Shown: piece by piece, positions 1 through 5,917 of the stretch
How the letters are laid out: the number at the start of each line of letters is the position of its first letter
Position numbering within the stretch: the stretch's first letter is position 1
Origin: a bacterium
GTDB taxonomy: Bacteria > Pseudomonadota > Alphaproteobacteria > Rhizobiales > Xanthobacteraceae
Length of the DNA: 7,906 nt
Direction: 5' to 3'
NCBI GenBank assembly: GCA_029946075.1
Contig: JAQSDT010000070.1
Coordinates: 1 to 7,906 of the forward strand
Program-made: the position numbers and the translations under genes
Notes under the pieces: model-generated
Told to the model about the DNA's origin: nothing
The model's input: only the letters and a program-made list of their open reading frames with translations
Databases searched by the model: none

Positions 1-929
1 CCAATCCGGACGCAGCGCTGAATTTCGGTCTCGACGACCACATGGAGCACGCCGAGCGCTACAAGCGGGCGCGCGAGTTCTATGACGTGGTCACCGGGCT
101 GTGGGACTCTTTCGCCGACGACGCCTTCGTGCGCGATGTCGAGCAAGGGCTGTATTTCGACCCTGAAAAGATGCACGTGCTCAATCACAAGGGCAAATAT
201 CTGTCCGTGCGCGGGCCGCTGAATATCGCGCGCCCGGTGCAGGGCTGGCCGCTGATCGTGCAGGCCGGTGCGTCCGAGGACGGCAAGCAGCTTGCCGCGG
301 AAACGGCGGAGGCCGTGTTCACCGGCGGCGGTCCCCTCGCCGACGGCCAGAAACTGTATGCCGACATCAAGGGCCGCATGGAGAAGGTCGGCCGCGACCC
401 CGAGCATCTGAAGATCCTGCCCGGCGCCTTCGTTGTCGTCGGCGACACCGTCGAGGAAGCCAAGGAGAAGCGCGCAAAACTCGACAGCATGGTACATTAC
501 GACAGCGCGATCGCCTCGCTGTCGGTGCAGCTCGGCACCGATGCTTCAGGCTTCGATCCCGACGGGCAACTCCCGCCGATCCCCGAAACCAATGCCAGCA
601 AGAGCGGCCGCCAGCGGCTGGTCGACGCCGCCGCCCGCGACAAGCTCACCGTGCGCCAGCTCGCCCAGCGCGTCGGCGGATACGGCGGGTTGTCGTTCGT
701 CGGCACGCCCATGACCATCGCCGACCAGATGCAGGAATGGCTGGAGAGCCGCGGCAGCGACGGCTTCAACATCATGTTCCCGTTCCTGCCCGCGGGGCTC
801 GATGACTTCGTCGACAAGGTGGTGCCGGAATTGCAGAAGCGCGGGATTTTCCGGAACGAATATGAGGGCCGGACGCTGCGGGAGAATTTGGGGCTGCCGA
901 GGCCGAAAAACCGGTTTTTTGAGAGTTAA
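1..929 (+). CDS. LLM-class flavin-dependent monooxygenase (NtaA/SnaA/DszA type), 5'-truncated
   Basis: Partial gene: the frame is already open at base 3 and runs 308 codons to TAA at 927-929. The ATG at 42 is internal, because the residues before it (NPDAALNFGLDD) already match the family. Members are usually about 440-450 residues, so roughly 135 N-terminal residues lie outside the window. Family signatures are ERYKRAREF followed by a GLWDSF segment, GPLNIARPVQG leading into VQAGAS, the region around AEAVFTGGG, and the C-terminal pattern DGFN, PELQKRG, TLRENLGLPRP. These enzymes are cytoplasmic TIM-barrel oxygenases that use FMNH2 from a separate reductase to oxidise small organic substrates such as aminopolycarboxylates or sulfur compounds. 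The substrate cannot be read from the sequence. No reductase gene is visible in the window. The family call is firm; the substrate is unknown. Confidence 0.88.
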   Translation, partial: NPDAALNFGLDDHMEHAERYKRAREFYDVVTGLWDSFADDAFVRDVEQGLYFDPEKMHVLNHKGKYLSVRGPLNIARPVQGWPLIVQAGASEDGKQLAAETAEAVFTGGGPLADGQKLYADIKGRMEKVGRDPEHLKILPGAFVVVGDTVEEAKEKRAKLDSMVHYDSAIASLSVQLGTDASGFDPDGQLPPIPETNASKSGRQRLVDAAARDKLTVRQLAQRVGGYGGLSFVGTPMTIADQMQEWLESRGSDGFNIMFPFLPAGLDDFVDKVVPELQKRGIFRNEYEGRTLRENLGLPRPKNRFFES

Positions 930-965
930 TCAGCCTGATTCATGGCGGTTTTAACCCTCAAAACC

Positions 966-993
966 TTGACTTTGATCCGTTTGCGGGTAGTTT
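966..993 (+). promoter_or_regulatory. Probable sigma-70-type promoter of rpmG
   Basis: TTGACT (966-971) and TAGTTT (988-993) are separated by 16 bases in the 125-base gap between the monooxygenase stop and rpmG. The -35 matches the consensus at five of six positions; the -10 is weaker. A small hairpin with GGTTTT/AAAACC arms (947-965) ends right at the -35; it has no following T run, so I do not call it a terminator. The ribosome-binding sequence of rpmG is TTGAGG at 1041-1046, eight bases before its ATG. Confidence 0.45.
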
Positions 994-1054
994 CCGCGCC
1001 AAATGCAGGCCGATTTGGCCGGCACCCGATATCCCCCTATTTGAGGTTCTGAAT

Positions 1055-1222
1055 ATGGCCAAAGCGGTCACCATCAAGGTCAAGCTCGTTTCCACGGCGG
1101 ATACCGGCTTCTATTACGTCGCCAAGAAGAACTCGCGCACCATGACCGACAAGCTGGTCAAGAAGAAGTACGACCCGGTCGCGCGCAAGCACGTCGAGTT
1201 CAAGGAATCGAAGATCAAGTAA
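1055..1222 (+). CDS. rpmG: 50S ribosomal protein L33, zinc-free form
   Basis: A 55-residue protein, the usual length for bacterial L33, starting MAKAVTIKVKL and ending EFKESKIK. It is a small basic protein of the large ribosomal subunit, near the E site. The central pattern FYYVAKKNSRT and KKYDPVARKHV are characteristic of the family. There are no cysteines, so this is the C-minus paralogue that does not bind zinc; the zinc form carries two CxxC pairs. The start is set by TTGAGG eight bases upstream. A promoter precedes it and a strong hairpin terminator follows 28 bases after the stop, so it is probably monocistronic. The identification is certain for practical purposes. Confidence 0.96.
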   Translation: MAKAVTIKVKLVSTADTGFYYVAKKNSRTMTDKLVKKKYDPVARKHVEFKESKIK

Positions 1223-1250
1223 CGTCGCGCACTGCTGCAGACGGAATCGA

Positions 1251-1275
1251 ACGGGGCCCTTTCGGGCCCCGTTTT
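1251..1275 (+). terminator. Rho-independent terminator of rpmG, between convergent genes
   Basis: A perfect 9-bp stem ACGGGGCCC/GGGCCCCGT (1251-1259 and 1264-1272) with the 4-base loop TTTC is followed by a run of four T at 1272-1275. The flanking GAATC (1244-1248) and GATTC (1276-1280) are also complementary, which lengthens the imperfect stem. It lies between the rpmG stop and the stop of the opposing MFS gene at 1287, so it may also act on minus-strand transcripts, although the T run on that side is broken. Confidence 0.85.
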
Positions 1276-1286
1276 GATTCTGCGTC

Positions 1287-2522
1287 CTACGCCGCCTGCA
1301 TCTGCGGTGGCGGCTGGCTCGGCCTTATCAATGCGAAAGCCACCTGGATAATGCCGCCGGCGAGACCCAGCGCGACGCCGATCCGCCAGGCCATGGTGTA
1401 CGAACCCAGCGAGTCGTAGATCAGCCCACCGCCGTAGGCGCCGAGGAACGAGCCGAGCTGGTGGCTCATGAAGGCCAGGCCCTGGATCATCGCCTGCCAT
1501 TTCAGGCCGAACATTTCGACGACGGCGCCCGCCACCAGCGGGCCGACGCCCATCCAGAGGAAGCCCATGATCGCGCCGAACAGCAGCGTGGTCGCGGGCG
1601 TTGCCGGCAGCATGAAGTACCAGGCGAGTGCAATCGAACGGAAGATGTAGATCCCTCCGAGCAGCGCCAGCTTGTTCCAGCGCTGGCCGGCCCAGCCGAA
1701 AAACAGACTGCCGAGAACATTGAAGCCGCCGATCATGCCGAGCGTCTGCGCGCTCAGCATCGGATCGAGGCCGCAGATCAGAAGATATGACGGCAGATGC
1801 GTGGTGAGGAACACCAGTTGCATGCCGCAGACGAAATAGGCGCAGGTCATCACCACGAACGAGGCGTTGCCGAACGCGATTTTGGCGGCGGTCCCGGCCG
1901 AGGCATCGCCGATATCGTCAGCGGCCTTTGGCGGCAGCGGAATCTTGTCGGCCCGGCCCGCGTACCAGGCCGCCGGCAGCATGAACAGCGACAGGATGAC
2001 GAAACCGGCGACGCCGACGCGCCAGCCGAAACCTTCGTTCAGCATCTGGCCGATCGGCGCCGACACCAGCGCACCGAGCGATCCAGCGGCCGATACCATG
2101 CCCATCACGGTGCTGCGCACGGTCGCCGGCACCGCACGCGCCGACACCGACATCGCGATCGCATTGGCCGTGCAGGCCAGCGACATGCCGATCAAAACGC
2201 CCGCGCCGATCAGGATCGGGATCATGCCCTGCGCCGTCGCCATCAAAGCAAGGCCGACGATATACATCACGGTGCCCACCAGCATGATGGGGCGGAAGCC
2301 GTAGCGAACCGTCATGGCGCCGGCGACCGGCTGCAGGAATCCCCAGGCGAGGTTTTGCACGGCCAGCGCCAGCGTGAATTGCGTCACCGAGATTCCGATG
2401 TCCTGCGTCAGCGGCTGCATGAAGATGCCGAAGCTTTGCCGCAGGCCCATGCTGAGGGTCAGCATCAGCGAGGCGCCGATCAGGATCGGCAGTGTCGGAC
2501 GCAGGATCTGCAGCAGGGCCAT
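1287..2522 (-). CDS. MFS transporter
   Basis: A 411-residue major facilitator protein with roughly twelve hydrophobic segments in two halves, joined by a polar loop near residues 200-225 that contains DKIPLPPKAADDIGDASA. It sits in the inner membrane. The N-terminal pattern GLRQSFGIFMQPL followed by QNLAWGFLQPVAG resembles the monocarboxylate/oxalate-formate porter branch of MFS, but the substrate cannot be assigned. I place the start at 2522 (MALLQILRP) because AGGGAG (2533-2538) lies ten bases upstream; a longer frame to 2570 adds a polar 16-residue leader with no such site. It is divergent from a TetR gene, and a palindrome lies just downstream of its predicted promoter, so repression by that TetR protein is likely. 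Its 3' end faces the rpmG terminator. Confidence 0.9.
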   Translation of the reverse strand: MALLQILRPTLPILIGASLMLTLSMGLRQSFGIFMQPLTQDIGISVTQFTLALAVQNLAWGFLQPVAGAMTVRYGFRPIMLVGTVMYIVGLALMATAQGMIPILIGAGVLIGMSLACTANAIAMSVSARAVPATVRSTVMGMVSAAGSLGALVSAPIGQMLNEGFGWRVGVAGFVILSLFMLPAAWYAGRADKIPLPPKAADDIGDASAGTAAKIAFGNASFVVMTCAYFVCGMQLVFLTTHLPSYLLICGLDPMLSAQTLGMIGGFNVLGSLFFGWAGQRWNKLALLGGIYIFRSIALAWYFMLPATPATTLLFGAIMGFLWMGVGPLVAGAVVEMFGLKWQAMIQGLAFMSHQLGSFLGAYGGGLIYDSLGSYTMAWRIGVALGLAGGIIQVAFALIRPSQPPPQMQAA

Positions 2523-2532
2523 TGGTTTTATT

Positions 2533-2538
2533 CTCCCT
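2533..2538 (-). promoter_or_regulatory. Ribosome-binding site fixing the MFS start
   Basis: AGGGAG on the minus strand, ten bases before the ATG at 2522. It supports the short form of the transporter over the start at 2570. Confidence 0.6.
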
Positions 2539-2587
2539 AGCGGCCGCGATTCGAATTCCGCGTCCTGCAATTTGTTTCTTAAAGAGG

Positions 2588-2603
2588 TACACAGACCTGT
2601 GTA
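2588..2603. promoter_or_regulatory. Probable TetR-family operator
   Basis: TACACAG-AC-CTGTGTA is a 16-bp inverted repeat with perfect 7-base arms, a typical size and shape for a TetR-family site. It lies in the 134-base divergent gap, four bases downstream of the predicted -10 of the MFS gene, so it would cover the transcription start. It is 54 bases upstream of the TetR gene, where it could also mediate autoregulation. The palindrome is seen directly; the binding protein is inferred from position. Confidence 0.6.
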
Positions 2604-2606
2604 ACT

Positions 2607-2633
2607 AGTCTACAAGGGGTGGTCTGCTGTCAA
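2607..2633 (-). promoter_or_regulatory. Probable promoter of the MFS gene
   Basis: On the minus strand, a perfect TTGACA (2628-2633) and TAGACT (2607-2612, four of six consensus bases) are separated by 15 bases, slightly short. The predicted start of transcription, about 2600, falls inside the palindrome at 2588-2603. Confidence 0.5.
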
Positions 2634-2656
2634 GCAAAAGGCTCGCGCGCATTCGC

Positions 2657-3235
2657 ATGGCACCCCTGCCCGCCAAACCCGACATGAAGGACCGCATCCT
2701 CGAGACCGCGGACAGGCTGTTCTATCTGCAGGGAATTCGCAGCGTCGGCGTCGACACCATCGCGGCCGAAATCGGCATCAGCAAGCGCACGCTGTACAAT
2801 CATTTCCCTTCCAAGGACGCGCTGATCTCGGCCTATCTGGCGCGCCGCTTCGTCTCGCCGCGCGCATCCGACAAGCCGCCGGTCGAGCAGATCCTCGGCA
2901 CCTTCGATTCGCTGGAGCGGCGTTTCGCGTCGAAGGATTTTCGCGGCTGCCCGTTCGTCAACGCCGTCGCCGAGCTCGGCAGCGAAGACCAATCGGTCCG
3001 CAAGGTCGCCATCGCCTTCAAGGAAAGCCGCCGGCTGTGGTTTCGCGATCTCCTGCTGCAGCTTGGCGTGGCTGACGCGGAAGCGCTGGCGACGCAACTG
3101 ACGCTGCTGGTGGACGGCTCGATCGCGCAGGATCTGGTGCGCAACGATCCCGCGATGGCGCGGGCGGCCAAGCAAGCCGCGACCGTGCTGCTGAAGAATG
3201 CCGGGGTGAAAGTAGCGCAAGTCAAGACGCGGTGA
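2657..3235 (+). CDS. TetR/AcrR-family transcriptional repressor
   Basis: A 192-residue protein of typical TetR length. The N-terminal DNA-binding domain starts at DRILETADRLF (12-22); the helix-turn-helix is near residues 33-52, with TIAAEIGISKRTLYNHF and the conserved continuation PSKDALI. The ligand-binding half contains FRGCPFVNAVAEL (around 95-107), a pattern shared by many proteobacterial TetR regulators with this type of C-terminal domain. It acts as a cytoplasmic dimer released from DNA by a small molecule; the ligand is unknown. The gene is divergent from the MFS gene, the classic arrangement for a repressor and its efflux target. The start at 2657 lacks a good ribosome-binding sequence; the ATG at 2684 is an alternative. 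The stop codon TGA (3233-3235) is also the first three bases of a palindromic repeat copy. Confidence 0.9.
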   Translation: MAPLPAKPDMKDRILETADRLFYLQGIRSVGVDTIAAEIGISKRTLYNHFPSKDALISAYLARRFVSPRASDKPPVEQILGTFDSLERRFASKDFRGCPFVNAVAELGSEDQSVRKVAIAFKESRRLWFRDLLLQLGVADAEALATQLTLLVDGSIAQDLVRNDPAMARAAKQAATVLLKNAGVKVAQVKTR

Positions 3236-3274
3236 ATCGTCGTCCCGGCGAACGCCGGGACCCATACGCCGTGG
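3233..3274 (-). repeat. Palindromic intergenic repeat, copy 1
   Basis: The core is an 8-bp perfect stem TCCCGGCG/CGCCGGGA (3243-3250 and 3253-3260) around AA. Bases 3233-3266 match copy 3 (4603-4636) with one mismatch, at 3251. Read on the minus strand it gives the spurious peptide WVPAFAGTT seen across many alphaproteobacterial genomes. It resembles REP-type elements, which may act as transcript-end stabilisers or terminators. It begins at the TetR stop codon. Confidence 0.85.
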
Positions 3275-3320
3275 CCTTTCAATGAGCCCGTTTGGTAGTT
3301 ACCTTCTCCTACAAGAAATG

Positions 3321-3358
3321 CCGGTGGCTATGGGTTCCTGCGTTCGCAGGGACGACGA
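3321..3358 (+). repeat. Palindromic intergenic repeat, copy 2 (inverted)
   Basis: It is the opposite orientation of copies 1 and 3. The stem is CCTGCG/CGCAGG (3337-3342 and 3345-3350) around TT. It shares the 15-base flank CCGGTGGCTATGGGT (3321-3335) with the inverted end of copy 3. Relative to the other copies one base pair of the stem is changed on both arms, so pairing is kept. Copies 1 and 2 are 46 bases apart in inverted orientation and could pair with each other. Confidence 0.85.
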
Positions 3359-3364
3359 AAATGC

Positions 3365-3370
3365 AGGGAG
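3365..3370 (+). promoter_or_regulatory. Ribosome-binding site fixing the hydrolase start
   Basis: AGGGAG five bases before the ATG at 3376. It argues against starts at 3292 or 3361, the first of which would translate through repeat copy 2. Confidence 0.65.
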
Positions 3371-3375
3371 CGACC

Positions 3376-4596
3376 ATGGAAGACCTGAAAGTGACCGCGA
3401 GCGGGTATGACTTCAAACCGGCACGCGCGGCCATGCAGCGCTATGTCGACAACAATCTGCTGTCGGGTATTTCCTGGGCGGTCATGTCCGGCCGCGATCT
3501 CATCGACGTCGACTGCGTCGGCTTCGCCGACAAGGAAGCGCAGACGCCGCTGCGCACCGATCATATCTTCCGCGTGTTCTCCAACACCAAGCTGGTCACC
3601 TCCTGCGCGGCGCTGCTGCTGATGGAGGAAGGCAAGCTTGGGCTCGACGACCCGATCGAGAAGTATATTCCGCAGCTCGGAAACCGGCAGGTGCTGCGCC
3701 CGGGCGCCACCTCGCTCGACGACACCGAGCCGGCGAAGAACCCGATCACCATCCGTCAGTTGCTGAGCCACAGCTCCGGCCTCAGCTACGGCTTCTTCGA
3801 TCCCGGCACCGTCATCTTCAAGGCACTCGACGAGCGCGGCGTGCACAATCCGCTGACTACGCTGGCGCAGATGGTCGACGTGCTCGCCGACCTGCCGCTG
3901 ATCTACCAGCCCGGTACGTCCTGGGAATATTCGCTCGCCATCGACGTGGTGGCGCGGCTTGTCGAGGTCATCAGCGGCCAGAGCTTCGATGCATTCATCA
4001 AGGCGCGGATTTTCGATCCGCTCGGCATGGTCGATACCGGCTTCTTCGTGCCGGAAAAGGACCATGGCCGGCTCGTGCCGCTGTACAACGGTGCCGACCT
4101 GATGGAGCCGATGAAGCCGGGGCTGACCCGCGCCGACAATTATCCCTTCCCCGGCGCCTATCTGCGTCCCATCGCACGGCTGAACGGCGGCGGCGGTCTG
4201 GTCTCGACGATGCCCGACATGGTCGCGCTGATCCGCAGTCTGCTGCCCGGCGGCCGTACGTTGCTCAAGCCGGAGACGCTGACGCAGATGATGACCAACC
4301 AGTTGCCCGACGGTCAGTGGATTCGCTTTGCCTTGCTGGGCGAACAGCCCGGCAGGGCCTTCGGCCTCTCCGGCGGCCTGATCGTAAAACCCTCGCCGTA
4401 CGATCACCCCGACGCGTCAGGAGAACTCTATTGGGGCGGCATCGGCGGCACACAATGGTGGATCTCACCGAAGAGAAACATGGCCGGCGTCATGATGGCG
4501 CAGCGGCACATGTCGTTCACGCACCCGTTCTCGTTCGAGTTCAAGCGGCTGGCGTATGAAGCGGTGAAGCAAGGTGGCGCAAGGGCTGTCGCGTAG
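3376..4596 (+). CDS. Serine hydrolase, beta-lactamase-like (class C / EstB esterase type)
   Basis: A 406-residue protein of the penicillin-binding/beta-lactamase fold, usual length for stand-alone esterase members. Motif one is SNTK (Ser69-Lys72), giving the nucleophile and general base. Motif two is probably Tyr185 in the segment WEYSLAIDV, and motif three is probably the glycine-rich stretch YWGGIGGT (352-359), in place of the KTG of true beta-lactamases. IRQLLSHSSGL (126-136) and the DPLGM pattern (214-218) are family hallmarks. There is no signal peptide or membrane segment, so it is probably cytoplasmic and more likely an esterase or amidase than a resistance enzyme. The start at 3376 is set by AGGGAG five bases upstream. 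It follows the TetR gene by 140 bases containing two inverted repeats, so co-transcription is uncertain; a role with the transporter is inferred from position only. Confidence 0.87.
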   Translation: MEDLKVTASGYDFKPARAAMQRYVDNNLLSGISWAVMSGRDLIDVDCVGFADKEAQTPLRTDHIFRVFSNTKLVTSCAALLLMEEGKLGLDDPIEKYIPQLGNRQVLRPGATSLDDTEPAKNPITIRQLLSHSSGLSYGFFDPGTVIFKALDERGVHNPLTTLAQMVDVLADLPLIYQPGTSWEYSLAIDVVARLVEVISGQSFDAFIKARIFDPLGMVDTGFFVPEKDHGRLVPLYNGADLMEPMKPGLTRADNYPFPGAYLRPIARLNGGGGLVSTMPDMVALIRSLLPGGRTLLKPETLTQMMTNQLPDGQWIRFALLGEQPGRAFGLSGGLIVKPSPYDHPDASGELYWGGIGGTQWWISPKRNMAGVMMAQRHMSFTHPFSFEFKRLAYEAVKQGGARAVA

Positions 4597-4602
4597 GGCC
4601 GC

Positions 4603-4644
4603 TGAATCGTCGTCCCGGCGGACGCCGGGACCCATAGCCACCGG
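4603..4644 (-). repeat. Palindromic intergenic repeat, copy 3
   Basis: It has the same stem as copy 1, with TCCCGGCG at 4613-4620 and CGCCGGGA at 4623-4630. It begins six bases after the hydrolase stop. Its left flank matches copy 1 and its right flank (ACCCATAGCCACCGG) matches copy 2 inverted, so it shows the longest form of the element, about 42 bases. It may stabilise or end the hydrolase transcript. It lies about 45 bases from the pleD remnant. Confidence 0.85.
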
Positions 4645-4689
4645 CGGGTGTCTTGCGAAGGGCGTCTGCCGCTCGGCTCTAACGATAGA

Positions 4690-4903
4690 TCACGCCGCCG
4701 CGGAAACCACCCTGTTGCGGCCGTCGTGCTTGGCGCGGTAGAGCGCGGTGTCGGCGCGCTTGAGTACGTCGGCGACCGGCTCGCCCTTGCGGTCCAGCGT
4801 CGCCAGGCCGATCGAGATCGTGACCTCGATGCGCTGGGCGCCCTTGTTGATTTCAGAAGTCTCGCCCACAATAGAGGGATCAAGGTCGCGACTATGCAGG
4901 CGG
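4690..4903 (-). pseudogene. Truncated pleD copy: 3' end of a GGDEF domain
   Basis: The minus-strand frame ends with TGA at 4690-4692 and encodes the last part of a diguanylate cyclase domain: KGAQRIEVTISIGL, RADTALYRAKHDGRNRV, then VVSAAA. It matches the last 60 or so residues of the intact PleD downstream, differing at seven positions. The receiver domains, the RxxD inhibitory site and the GGEEF active site are absent, so it cannot make c-di-GMP. By hand, bases 4690-4879 match 5701-5890 at about 165 of 190 positions, with exact blocks of 35 bases (4742-4776) and 38 bases (4804-4841). Weaker similarity continues to about 4903 with small gaps that shift the frame, and resumes for a few bases past the stop. 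No start codon or ribosome-binding site belongs to it. The two copies are in direct orientation, 1011 bases apart. Confidence 0.88.
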
Positions 4904-4910
4904 GGGCCCA

Positions 4911-5654
4911 ATGAACGCACGTCGATGGAGCCGCCGTGGCAGTACGCAACGCCGCATCAAGGAAAGTCGGTCCAACATTCCGGCAGTCCAGCAAGCGCCA
5001 ATCAAACCAGAGCCGAGTTCGTCCGAATCACAGATTAAGAGCGATCACCGCTACGAGCGTCGGATCGCCAACTGGACCGTCGTTGTAGGTGCTTTCACTG
5101 TCGTTCTCGCAATCGCCACGGCCGGCAGCGCTTACGTACTCTGGCTCACCGATCATACTCTCCAAGACACACTAAAGGCCCAAACCGCGTCCAGCGAAAG
5201 GCAGTTACGGGCATACCTCGGATTTGAATGGGGCGCGGTACTGTTGGACAGCCCTGCTCCGAGTCAAGTCACAGCTTGGATAAGGCTGAAAAATTATGGC
5301 TCAACACCTGCCTATAAAGTGAAGGCTTGGCTGAACTTTGCCCGGCGTCCAAGTAACGACGAGCCATTCGACCAAATTCGTACTGCCGAGAACGAGGGCG
5401 TGCTTGAGCCAACGGGTAACTTCAACTTGTCGGCTACGCTTCCTAATACACCGGCTCAACTACAGGCCGTCGTTGACGGATCGCACAGCGTTTTCGTTTG
5501 GGGCCGTGTCGACTATGTGGATGCTTTCGATCGACCTCGCTTCTATTCCTTTAGGGGAAGAATGAATGGCCCAGTTATGTCCATCATCAGCGACGGCCGC
5601 GAAGCGAAAGGCTGGGGATTCGTTCCAACGAGGACTGGTACTACCGGCGACTAA
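4911..5654 (+). CDS. Hypothetical membrane-anchored protein, one transmembrane helix
   Basis: A 247-residue protein that I cannot assign to a function. Residues 1-53 are polar and basic (MNARRWSRRG start, then a Pro/Ser-rich stretch). Residues about 54-78 form one hydrophobic helix (VVVGAFTVVLAIATAGSAYVL). A linker with ERQLRAYLGF (96-105) leads to a domain of about 140 residues with KNYGSTPAYKV and WGRVDYVDAFDRPRFYSF. The RAYL segment followed by a GxTPAxxV motif and a Y-x-D-x-F pattern is familiar from unannotated alphaproteobacterial proteins. The basic N-terminus suggests that the C-terminal domain faces the periplasm. The only in-frame ATG near the 5' end is 4911, with an in-frame stop at 4872; the ribosome-binding sequence is poor. 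Base use is unlike the neighbours: bases 5281-5340 hold 25 G+C of 60, and TTA is used for Leu99. It lies exactly between the two pleD 3' copies, which suggests transfer. Confidence 0.72.
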   Translation: MNARRWSRRGSTQRRIKESRSNIPAVQQAPIKPEPSSSESQIKSDHRYERRIANWTVVVGAFTVVLAIATAGSAYVLWLTDHTLQDTLKAQTASSERQLRAYLGFEWGAVLLDSPAPSQVTAWIRLKNYGSTPAYKVKAWLNFARRPSNDEPFDQIRTAENEGVLEPTGNFNLSATLPNTPAQLQAVVDGSHSVFVWGRVDYVDAFDRPRFYSFRGRMNGPVMSIISDGREAKGWGFVPTRTGTTGD

Positions 5655-5661
5655 GTTATCG

Positions 5662-5686
5662 TAAGATGAACCGGTACTCTATCTTA
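5662..5686. other. Small inverted repeat between convergent genes
   Basis: TAAGAT (5662-5667) and ATCTTA (5681-5686) flank a 13-base loop, in the 46-base gap between the membrane-protein stop and the pleD stop. It could weakly end transcripts from either side, but the stem is AT-rich with no T run, so I do not call it a terminator. Confidence 0.25.
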
Positions 5687-5700
5687 GCTGTCCGATGCCA

Positions 5701-5917
5701 TCAGGCCGCGGCGGAAACCACGCGATTCCGCCCGTCGTGCTTCGCCCGATACAGCGCGGTGTCGGCGCGCTTGAGTACGTCGGCGACAGATTCACCCTTG
5801 CGGTCCAGCGTCGACAGGCCGATCGAGATCGTGACCTCGATGCGCTGGGTGCCCTTGCTGATCGCAAAGGTTTCGCCCGCAATCGAGCGGCGAAGGCGCT
5901 CGGCGACCATGCCGGCG
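5701..5917 (-). repeat. Direct repeat, intact pleD 3' copy
   Basis: This is the segment of intact pleD that corresponds to the remnant at 4690-4903. Identity is highest in 5753-5787 and 5815-5852, which match the remnant exactly, and fades after about 5890. Confidence 0.85.

Noticed and set aside
901..925. AAAAACCGGTTTTTT at the end of the monooxygenase gene as a terminator
   Set aside because: It overlaps the coding region, the stem would be only A-T pairs around a 4-base loop, and the T run is part of the stem.
1797..2540. Long plus-strand open frame opposite the MFS gene, rich in His, Arg and Gln
   Set aside because: It is the antisense reading of a high-GC membrane protein gene. Its composition is implausible and it has no recognisable domain, while the opposite strand is a clear transporter.
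3328..4407. 359-codon minus-strand open frame opposite the hydrolase
   Set aside because: It is a shadow of the hydrolase frame; it begins inside repeat copy 2 and matches no family that I know.
3233..4644. Three similar palindromic units considered as a CRISPR array
   Set aside because: Spacing is irregular (about 46 and 1244 bases), orientation is mixed and a gene lies between; they are REP-like elements.
4748..5038. Plus-strand frame over the pleD remnant and the start of the membrane protein, with a similar frame at 5666-5968
   Set aside because: The resemblance between the two frames only reflects the antisense of the duplicated pleD segment.
5560..5700. Search for insertion-sequence ends or target-site duplications around the low-GC gene
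   Set aside because: No matching terminal inverted repeats were found at the two borders; the only repeats are the pleD copies themselves.
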